From the NCBI GenBank assembly GCA_022799035.1, contig JAAWNQ010000008.1, positions 1 through 64,000 on the forward strand: a stretch of DNA of 64,000 nucleotides, in the 5' to 3' direction. The stretch comes from Oscillospiraceae bacterium (lineage in GTDB: Bacteria; Bacillota; Clostridia; Oscillospirales; Oscillospiraceae). The position numbers and the translations under genes were made by a program. A model generated the notes under the pieces. The model was not told where the DNA came from. It saw only the letters and a program-made list of their open reading frames with translations, and made no database searches. Positions 1 through 5,760 of this stretch are shown piece by piece. The number at the start of each line of letters is the position of its first letter. Within the stretch, counting starts at the first letter, position 1.

Positions 1-119
1 TTGTACCCCCAATAGGATTCGGGAACGTCATCGAAGGTCTGACCAGCCGCCACGGTGGGCACGGCAAGCCCCAGCGTCAGCGCGAACACCAAAAGCAGAA
101 GTACAGGCTTCCTTTTCAT
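1..119 (-). CDS. S-layer homology (SLH) domain protein, N-terminal part
   Basis: Only the first 39 codons are present; the gene runs off the left end of the window. The start ATG has a GGGAGG ribosome site a few bases upstream. The product opens with a lysine/arginine start and a hydrophobic signal peptide ending near VAAG, then TFDDVPESYWGY, the typical opening of an SLH repeat. SLH repeats bind secondary cell-wall polymer and hold proteins on the cell surface. What follows the first repeat cannot be seen. Confidence 0.75.
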   Translation of the reverse strand, partial: MKRKPVLLLLVFALTLGLAVPTVAAGQTFDDVPESYWGY

Positions 120-179
120 AAACATCCTCCCTTCTTTTTATATACAGAGGAAAAAGGGGAACCCCTTCTCCCTCCATTC

Positions 180-222
180 CTACAGCCCCATCTCCAGCAC
201 ATCCGGCATCCCCATACTCCCC
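180..222 (-). pseudogene. Duplicated 3' end of the phosphatase-acetyltransferase gene
   Basis: This 43-bp stretch repeats the last 14 codons of the gene ending at 768. The residues SMGMPDVLEMGL followed by a stop match SMGMLDVLEMEL in the intact gene. No further upstream coding sequence matches. The fragment and the intact 3' end flank the membrane-protein gene at 242-694, so that gene may have arrived with a duplicated end. It is not expected to be expressed as a protein. Confidence 0.7.
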
Positions 223-241
223 CGAACCCTTTTAACAGTCC

Positions 242-694
242 TTACTTCTTAATGAATGCCATGAAAAAGAACCACGCAAAGCCTACTCCGCATATGATCG
301 ATATTCCCAGCTCAAACAAAGCAAAAATCCGGGAAAAGAATTGCCTTCCGCCCCCTCTTTGCTGGGCAATAACATACCTTTCATATTCAAATGTGAAGAA
401 ACCAAAACATCCAAAAATCTCTATAATGTGTAAAGCCGCAAGAATACGACAGTTTACCGGGGAAACCTTCAAAAGATTACACCCAAGTAAATAGAGTACG
501 ATCAGCAATGCTCCCGCATTGGTCGCGATCGCCAGTTTGATTGAAAAAATATTACCATGTGTGACAAGAGAAGAGGGAAGCGCAAACCAAAGGCATTGAT
601 CATGAAAGTTTTTTCTGTAATTGTAATCACCGGATACACATAGACACAATATATGGCCCACGACAAATGCCGCAAAAAGCTTCATATACTCCAC
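242..694 (-). CDS. Hypothetical membrane protein with about four TM segments
   Basis: A 150-residue protein of unknown family. Hydrophobic segments lie near residues 3-20, 48-70, 82-102 and 125-147, with aromatic-rich connecting loops. The start is taken as GTG at 694 because AGGAG lies 6 nt upstream; an ATG three codons in is the alternative. Base composition is more AT-rich than its neighbours, and it sits between an intact gene 3' end and a duplicate of that end, which suggests recent acquisition. No function can be proposed. Confidence 0.6.
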   Translation of the reverse strand: MEYMKLFAAFVVGHILCLCVSGDYNYRKNFHDQCLWFALPSSLVTHGNIFSIKLAIATNAGALLIVLYLLGCNLLKVSPVNCRILAALHIIEIFGCFGFFTFEYERYVIAQQRGGGRQFFSRIFALFELGISIICGVGFAWFFFMAFIKK

Positions 695-767
695 AAATTT
701 CTCCTACCTTCATCTCTAACTAAGACAAGGGAAGACAAAGGGCCAATTCTTTTGTCCCCCTCTGCCC

Positions 768-1898
768 TTACAGCTCCATCTCCAGCACATCCAGCATCCC
801 CATACTCCCCGGCGCCTGTCCGGTTTTTATAAACCCGTGCCGTCCATAGAACCGCTGGGCCGGGCCGTTCTCCGGGTCGCACAGCAGCCGCAGCTTTTTC
901 CGCCCCATGTCCCGGTATATGCTCACCGCCTGGCCCAGGAGCTGCCCCCCGATCCCCCGGCCCCGGCAGTCGGACCGCAGGTAGAGGAAGGGGATGTGTC
1001 CCACACCCTCCGCAGCCCCCTGGAGGGTGGCCAACTGGAGAAGTCCGATGGGCTGGTCCTGAAACATCACCTGCTGTACCGCCCTGGGATCCCAAAGAAG
1101 CTGCTCCCGGGCCTCGTCCAGAAATCCCGGCCCGTCAAACCCCCGCAGGGAGCCGTGTAGCCCCTCCCAGGCGTCCTGCCGCGCGGCGTAATAGAACCGG
1201 GCCTCCCGCTCCGGCCCCAGGTCTATCCCCCGGAACCACACCGGCGGCACAGGCTCCCGCCCTGCCCGAAGCCCCGCGGCGGTAAGCCGGGGCGGAAGGT
1301 GGGAGATATCGTTCTCAAAGACCACCCGGAACCTGTCCCCCTGTATTTCATAGCAGGACACGGCGGTATTCTCCCCCAGGGATACCCCGGACAGCTCCTG
1401 GGGACGCTTCCCCCGGAGGGCGGCCTGGAGGCACCGGATAGCCATGGCGTGGGACAGGATGACCACCTTTCCCCCGTGGTGCTGGGCCGCCGCCCGGAAC
1501 AGGGCGGCGGTCATCCGGTCCGCCACCTGCTGAAAGGTCTCTCCCTCCTGGGGCGCCCACCCCTCCGAGCAGGAGAAGAACGCCTCATAGGTCTCCGGCC
1601 TGTGGTGAAGAAGCTCCCCATAGGGGATGTTGCTCAACTCCCCCAGATTCACCTCCCGAAAACCGGGATCGGTCCGGACCTCCAGCCCCTTGCTTTCGGC
1701 CATGGGCCGGGCGGTCTCCACGGCCCGGCTCAGGTCGCTGGCGTAGATCCCGTCCAGAGGGATATCCCTGAATCGGGGGACCAGGGTCTGGGCCTGCTCC
1801 CGGCCCGTCCGGGTCAGCTTGCCATCCTGCCAGCCCAGGATCCGGCGGTAGAGGTTACCCTCAGACTGGGCGTGACGGATCAGATAGATGGTAGTCAT
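768..1898 (-). CDS. Histidine phosphatase fused to GNAT acetyltransferase
   Basis: Residues 1 to about 190 are a phosphoglycerate-mutase-like histidine phosphatase. LIRHAQSEGN at 6-15 carries the phospho-accepting His9, and a second motif reads VILSHAMAIRC. Residues about 220-376 are a GNAT N-acetyltransferase ending in SDCRGRGIGGQLL (acetyl-CoA loop) and GPAQRFYGRHGF. The reading frame is continuous, and GGGAGGAAGCCC precedes the ATG. Substrates of both domains are unknown. It could be a metabolite-repair phosphatase with an unrelated acetylase, or a two-step modifier. It stands alone, downstream of the pyrimidine-type operon in the same direction. Confidence 0.85.
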   Translation of the reverse strand: MTTIYLIRHAQSEGNLYRRILGWQDGKLTRTGREQAQTLVPRFRDIPLDGIYASDLSRAVETARPMAESKGLEVRTDPGFREVNLGELSNIPYGELLHHRPETYEAFFSCSEGWAPQEGETFQQVADRMTAALFRAAAQHHGGKVVILSHAMAIRCLQAALRGKRPQELSGVSLGENTAVSCYEIQGDRFRVVFENDISHLPPRLTAAGLRAGREPVPPVWFRGIDLGPEREARFYYAARQDAWEGLHGSLRGFDGPGFLDEAREQLLWDPRAVQQVMFQDQPIGLLQLATLQGAAEGVGHIPFLYLRSDCRGRGIGGQLLGQAVSIYRDMGRKKLRLLCDPENGPAQRFYGRHGFIKTGQAPGSMGMLDVLEMEL

Positions 1899-1991
1899 GG
1901 GCTTCCTCCCACCTCCTAAAAATTAAAATGCGAAGGATCCGGAAAAAGAGGGGATCGCTCTCCCTATCCGGTTACAAACCGGAAACAAAAA

Positions 1992-2753
1992 TTACAAAAT
2001 AGTTACAAGTCCCTTCAACTCATTCCGGAAGGCCTCGGCGGCGGTCCGGGCTTCCTCCGGAGAGGGGGAGGGGGGGAGGAGGACCAAAGCCCCCCGGCCA
2101 TATTTGTCAAAAGCGTAGGAAACATCCTGGGCGGAGCCGGAGACCAGAAGGAAGGCGGACTCCCAGCGTTTCCGCAGATTGCGCAGGTCGGAGGGGTAGA
2201 CCCCCTCCAAAAGAAGGCCGGTCCGGCTGTACCCGCACTTGCCCAACTCCTTCTCTCCCAAGCGGTAGGCCAGATCTCCAACCACCTGGTAGACCAGCCG
2301 GTCCCCCGCCACCAGATCCTGGAGCTCCCCGCCCTCGGCGGTCCGGGCCAGGAGGAAAAAGCACTTGTCCTCCTGGCGGCAGAGCTCCAGCAGGGTGGGG
2401 AGGTGGGGACCGCCGGGGTAGCCGCCGACAATGAGACAGTCGGCGGCAAAGGGCTGGGCCAGAAGGGCTGCCGACTCCCCGGCATCCGAGAGCCCCGCCT
2501 GGATCAGGGTGAAAAGCTCCCCCTCCCGGGCCTGGGCAAGGAGGTCCTCCAAAAGCCGCAAACCCTTCCAGCCCAGGGAGGTGAAGGGGGAGAGGGGAAA
2601 GCGGACAGCCGGGACCACGGGGGCGACCTGGCTCAAAAGGCTTCGACAGAAGCCCTCGGCGGTCTCCACCCCCATCCCCGGGGTGGGGGCCACGGTGGCG
2701 CATAGAGGGCATTTTTTTGACTTGATTTTGCTGTGTAGTTGGTCAAAGGACAT
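1992..2753 (-). CDS. Orotidine-5'-phosphate decarboxylase-like protein, catalytic residues lost
   Basis: The 253-residue product follows the type 2 OMP decarboxylase fold along its length. It has the MSFDQLHSKIKSKK start, AVVPAVRFP where the family has VPAVKPQ, ELQDL, ELGKCGYSRTGLLLEGVYP, and LRNLRKRWESAFLLVSG. The catalytic stretch, normally DIKRxDIG with Asp-Lys-Asp, reads QAGLSDAGESA, so the essential Lys and first Asp are gone. The C-terminal phosphate-binding SSRG segment is replaced by proline-rich sequence. It is also shorter than the roughly 300-residue family norm. It is last in an operon with a similarly altered dihydroorotase. It is probably not a decarboxylase; regulatory or scaffold use, or decay, are inferences. 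Confidence 0.7.
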   Translation of the reverse strand: MSFDQLHSKIKSKKCPLCATVAPTPGMGVETAEGFCRSLLSQVAPVVPAVRFPLSPFTSLGWKGLRLLEDLLAQAREGELFTLIQAGLSDAGESAALLAQPFAADCLIVGGYPGGPHLPTLLELCRQEDKCFFLLARTAEGGELQDLVAGDRLVYQVVGDLAYRLGEKELGKCGYSRTGLLLEGVYPSDLRNLRKRWESAFLLVSGSAQDVSYAFDKYGRGALVLLPPSPSPEEARTAAEAFRNELKGLVTIL

Positions 2754-2778
2754 GGAAATCAGCCCTTTCTTTCAAGTT

Positions 2779-3117
2779 TTATTCCTCTTTCTGGCGGCGT
2801 TCCTGGTGCTGGATCAGGTAGATGGCGGACAGGAGGAACAGGTTTGCCAGAGTGTAGAGGGGGAATTCGGTCAGACCCTGGGCCAGTTGGACGAGAAAGA
2901 GGGCCAAAAAGACTGCGGCGTAGGCCCAGCGGTAGCCCAAAGAGGAGTCGCAGGCCAGGAGTCCCAGGGGGAAGGCCGCAGCGGTCCACAGGCAGAAGAA
3001 GCCCAACAGGAAGATAAACACCCCGTCCAGACCGGTGATCTGGGGGAGGAACAGCTTCCAGAGGAGCAGACCCAGCAGGGGAGCGGCGGCGGCTCCGATC
3101 AGATAGCTTTTTTTCAT
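2779..3117 (-). CDS. Small hypothetical membrane protein
   Basis: A 112-residue protein with four hydrophobic stretches (about residues 5-22, 31-52, 64-82 and 88-102) and a charged tail rich in Gln, Arg, Lys and Glu. AAAGGAG precedes the ATG, 12 nt after the stop of the dihydroorotase-like gene, and the next gene follows after 25 nt, so the three form one transcription unit. No family recognised. Its conserved-looking operon position suggests a partner of the two pyrimidine-type proteins, which is inference. Confidence 0.65.
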   Translation of the reverse strand: MKKSYLIGAAAAPLLGLLLWKLFLPQITGLDGVFIFLLGFFCLWTAAAFPLGLLACDSSLGYRWAYAAVFLALFLVQLAQGLTEFPLYTLANLFLLSAIYLIQHQERRQKEE

Positions 3118-3129
3118 GGCGGTCTCCTT

Positions 3130-4407
3130 TCAGCGGGCTTGGTAGACAATGGTTCCGTCCACAATGGTATATTTTACTTTCCCCTTCAGGGTTTTCCCGG
3201 CGTATGGGGTGTTGCGGCCCTGGGAGAGGAAGGCGGAGGGGTCCACCTGCCACTCCTCGTTGGGGTCAAAGATGACAAGATCCGCCGGACCCCCCACCGC
3301 CAGCCGGCCGGAGCCGGGGAGGCCCAGGATCCGGGCGGGCTCGAAGGTCAGCTTCCGCAGCACGTCGGAGAGGCTCATGAGCCCTGAGTGGTACAGGGCG
3401 GTGAGGGAGACCGCCAAAGTAGTCTCCAGAGCGGAGGCCCCGGCGGGGGAGTGGACCAGGGGGAGGGAGGTCTCCTCCTCGGAGTAGGGGGTATGGTCCG
3501 AGGCGATGGCGTCGATGGTGCCGTCCCGCAGGCCCTCCAGGATCCCGTCCACATCGGCGGGGGTGCGGAGGGGAGGCTCCAGGCGGGCGGGGGGGCCCTG
3601 CTCCAGGACCTCCTCCTCCGTGAAGGTGAAGTGGGGGGGACAGGCACTGCAGGTGAGCCGGACCCCCTTTTTCTTGTAGCGGCGGAGGATGGAGACCGAC
3701 TTGGCGGTGGATACCCGGCAGATGTGGACCGCCGTCCCGGTCTCCTCAGCCAGCATGACCTCCCGCATGACCTGGAGCTCCTCAGCGATGGCGGGACGGC
3801 CGGGGATCCGGAGACGGCGGGAGACCTGCCCCTCGTTGATAACAAAATTTTGGCTCAGGTCCGGGTCCTCGCAAAAGGCCAGTACCGCCAGCCCCTGGCG
3901 GTGGGCCAGGATCATGGCATCCCGGAGCAGGTTGGCGTTGCGAAGGGGGGCGGCGTCGGAGAGGGCGGCGGCCCCGGCGGCTTTCAAAGCCTCGAAGTCG
4001 GTGACCTCGGCGCCCTGACGGCCCATGGAGAGGGCGGCGATGGGGAGGACCCGGGCGCCGGGAGCGGCGGCTGAGAGCTCACGGAGATAGGTCACGCCCC
4101 CGGGGACGTCGATGGGGGGCTGGGTGTCGGGCAGGCAGCCCACCGTGGTATAGCCGCCCGCGGCGGCGGCCCGGGAGCCGGAAGATACCGTCTCCCGGTA
4201 TTCATACCCTGGCTGGCCCAGGCGGGCGTGGAGGTCCACCAGCCCGGCACAGACCGCAAGGCCCCCGGCCTCAATAATCTGGGCGTCAGGCGCGGACAGG
4301 TCGCTGCCGATGACGGCCACCTTGTCTTTTTCCAGAAGAATGTCCATCACACCGCCGATGCCGCTGACCGGGTCTATCAAACGGCCCTTTCGGATGAGAT
4401 ATTTCAA
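3130..4407 (-). CDS. Dihydroorotase-like protein with altered metal site
   Basis: The 425-residue amidohydrolase matches class I dihydroorotase in length and order: N-terminal MKYLIRKGRLIDP, AAAAGGYTTV, LPDTQPPID, IASDHTPYS at 301-309, and C-terminal NTPYAGKTLKGKVKYTIVDG. Known zinc ligands are altered. The HxH pair reads H60-A-R62, the His of the HCED motif is Phe178, and the His of HICHVST is Arg231. The substrate Arg and Asn are also changed (LGQPG for LREPG, LPDT for MPNT). Asp151 and Asp304 remain. The start is TTG, 6 nt after AAAGGAGG. Either a pseudoenzyme or a changed activity; canonical dihydroorotase is unlikely. Confidence 0.75.
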   Translation of the reverse strand: MKYLIRKGRLIDPVSGIGGVMDILLEKDKVAVIGSDLSAPDAQIIEAGGLAVCAGLVDLHARLGQPGYEYRETVSSGSRAAAAGGYTTVGCLPDTQPPIDVPGGVTYLRELSAAAPGARVLPIAALSMGRQGAEVTDFEALKAAGAAALSDAAPLRNANLLRDAMILAHRQGLAVLAFCEDPDLSQNFVINEGQVSRRLRIPGRPAIAEELQVMREVMLAEETGTAVHICRVSTAKSVSILRRYKKKGVRLTCSACPPHFTFTEEEVLEQGPPARLEPPLRTPADVDGILEGLRDGTIDAIASDHTPYSEEETSLPLVHSPAGASALETTLAVSLTALYHSGLMSLSDVLRKLTFEPARILGLPGSGRLAVGGPADLVIFDPNEEWQVDPSAFLSQGRNTPYAGKTLKGKVKYTIVDGTIVYQAR

Positions 4408-4513
4408 GGGGAGCCTCCTTTCGGGGGTATGAAAGAGAAAATAAATTTATATTTTGAAGGGACGAGGGAAAAGGGGATATGGACGGGTGCGGAAAAAATG
4501 GAGATCCCGCCGC

Positions 4514-4534
4514 AAAAAGGGGGCCGAAGGCCCC
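4514..4534 (-). terminator. Intrinsic terminator in the leader of the pyrC-like operon
   Basis: Read on the minus strand, GGGGCC-TTC-GGCCCC is followed by CTTTTTG. It lies about 10 to 30 nt after the predicted transcription start and well before the TTG start at 4407, so it can act as an early attenuator. No classical PyrR-binding loop was recognised. Confidence 0.55.
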
Positions 4535-4549
4535 TGATTTTCCCTTTTT

Positions 4550-4578
4550 ATTATAATGGACAGCGGTGGTTTTCGCAA
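4550..4578 (-). promoter_or_regulatory. Sigma-A promoter of the pyrC-like operon
   Basis: On the minus strand TTGCGA (4578-4573), a 17-nt spacer and TATAAT (4555-4550). It points to the pyrC-like gene and leaves a leader of about 135 nt containing a terminator hairpin. Confidence 0.6.
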
Positions 4579-4657
4579 CGATTTTTTGTGGAGGATGGGG
4601 CAATAATAAGGGTGGGAGCGAAGGTTCTCAATCAGAAGAAAAAAGAGGTGGAGAGCA

Positions 4658-4831
4658 TTGAAGCAGCATGAGTTTGCCAAGGGTATCACCATGGGGATGG
4701 TGGCCGGGATGGCTATGGGAGCGGTATTGGTCCCCCGGAAAAAGACCAACGTGAAGAAGGTGGCCGAGAAGGCCATGCGGACCGTGGGCCAGGTGATGGA
4801 GGATCTCAGCGACGAGATGGGGTTCCATTAA
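4658..4831 (+). CDS. YtxH-like small protein
   Basis: A 57-residue protein starting at TTG, with GAGGTGG 6 nt upstream. It has a short glycine/methionine-rich hydrophobic segment (ITMGMVAGMAMGAVLVP, residues 10-26), then a basic amphipathic helix with KKTNVKKVAEKAM. This layout resembles YtxH-type membrane-associated small proteins of Firmicutes. It converges on sigK, with a shared terminator between them. Function unknown. Confidence 0.6.
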   Translation: MKQHEFAKGITMGMVAGMAMGAVLVPRKKTNVKKVAEKAMRTVGQVMEDLSDEMGFH

Positions 4832-4837
4832 AAGAGA

Positions 4838-4868
4838 GGGGCGGGACGCACCGGCGTCCCGCCCTTTT
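4838..4868. terminator. Bidirectional terminator between the YtxH-like gene and sigK
   Basis: The hairpin GGGCGGGACGC / GCGTCCCGCCC is followed by TTTTT on the plus strand. It sits in the 40-bp gap between two convergent genes. Confidence 0.7.
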
Positions 4869-4871
4869 TGT

Positions 4872-5567
4872 TCAGCACAGGTCTTTTTCCAGGGAGGCCT
4901 TCAATTTTTCCAGGGCCTTTTTTTCGATGCGGGAGACATAGCTGCGGCTGATGTCGCATTGCTGGGCGATCTCCCGCTGGGTCAGGGGGGCGGCGCCGGT
5001 GAGGCCGTAGCGGAGGGTGATGACCAGCTTTTCCCGGTCGTCCAGGCACTCCTCCACCCTGGCCCGGACCGAAAGGCCCGCGTCCTTGGCGGAGAGGTCC
5101 TCCAGCATGTTGTCCTCCACCCGGATCACGTCCATGAGGGACAGGGAGCCACCCTCCCCCTCGGCCTCCAGGGTGTCGGAGAGGGAGACCTCCCCCTGGA
5201 GCTTTTTCTGACTGCGGAAGTGCATGAGGATCTCGTTTTCGATACAGCGGCTGGCGTAGGTGGCAAGGCGCACGTTCCGGTCGGGCTTGAAGGTGGAGAT
5301 GCCCTTGATCAGGCCGATGGTGCCGATGGAGATGAGATCGTCCTGATCGCAGGACTGGGTGTAGTATTTTTTGACGATATGGGCCACCAGGCGAAGGTTG
5401 TGGACGATGAGGGCGTCCCGGGCGGAGGGGTCGCCGGCGGCGTAGCGGTCCAGATATTCCCGCTCCTCCTCGGGCTTTAGGGCCCGAGGGAAGGAGCGGC
5501 TGTCATGGTCCAGACGGAGGGGAAAGAACAGGGTGTGGAGCATGAGGATGAGCCAGGCGGAGAGCAT
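4872..5567 (-). CDS. sigK: Sporulation sigma factor SigK (single uninterrupted gene)
   Basis: A 231-residue sigma-70-family protein. Residues 1-38 are a hydrophobic leader ending in LKPEEEREYL, like the pro-sequence of sigma-K. Region 2 includes NLRLVAHIVKKYY, DDLISIGTIGLIKGI and ATYASRCIENEILMHFR. Region 4 has LDDREKLVITLRYGL and the HTH LTQREIAQQCDISRSYVSRIEKKAL. Sigma-K drives late mother-cell genes of sporulation and needs cleavage of its leader. The reading frame is unbroken, so there is no skin-type element. AAGGGGG precedes the ATG. Sigma-E is a possible alternative, but length and leader fit SigK better. Confidence 0.85.
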   Translation of the reverse strand: MLSAWLILMLHTLFFPLRLDHDSRSFPRALKPEEEREYLDRYAAGDPSARDALIVHNLRLVAHIVKKYYTQSCDQDDLISIGTIGLIKGISTFKPDRNVRLATYASRCIENEILMHFRSQKKLQGEVSLSDTLEAEGEGGSLSLMDVIRVEDNMLEDLSAKDAGLSVRARVEECLDDREKLVITLRYGLTGAAPLTQREIAQQCDISRSYVSRIEKKALEKLKASLEKDLC

Positions 5568-5627
5568 AGAAGGACCCCCTTGTTGTGTAGGTATCTACAT
5601 TCTATTCAGAGGGGGGGAGGAAAATTA

Positions 5628-5706
5628 GAAGTTAAAAATGAAAAGGGAAAAAGTCAGGGGCAACGATCAGGAGAAAAGATAAAAGAGAAAAGAGCGGGGG
5701 AAAAGA
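5628..5706. repeat. Degenerate copy of an AT-rich inverted-repeat element
   Basis: The left part (GTTAAAAATGAAAAG, then GGAAAAAGTCAGG) matches one end of the three elements at 34.1, 35.4 and 36.7 kb. The right half has diverged into AG-rich sequence. It lies between sigK and the kinase operon. Confidence 0.45.
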
Positions 5707-5708
5707 AA

Positions 5709-5742
5709 AAGAAGGAACCGGTAGGTTCCTTCTTTTTTTGAG
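5709..5742. terminator. Terminator of the phosphorelay operon
   Basis: The stem GAAGGAACC / GGTTCCTTC has a 4-nt loop. It is flanked by T-rich tracts on both strands, so it can end the minus-strand kinase transcript just past its stop at 5761. Confidence 0.7.
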
Positions 5743-5760
5743 GGACGGTTTCCTTTGCGC

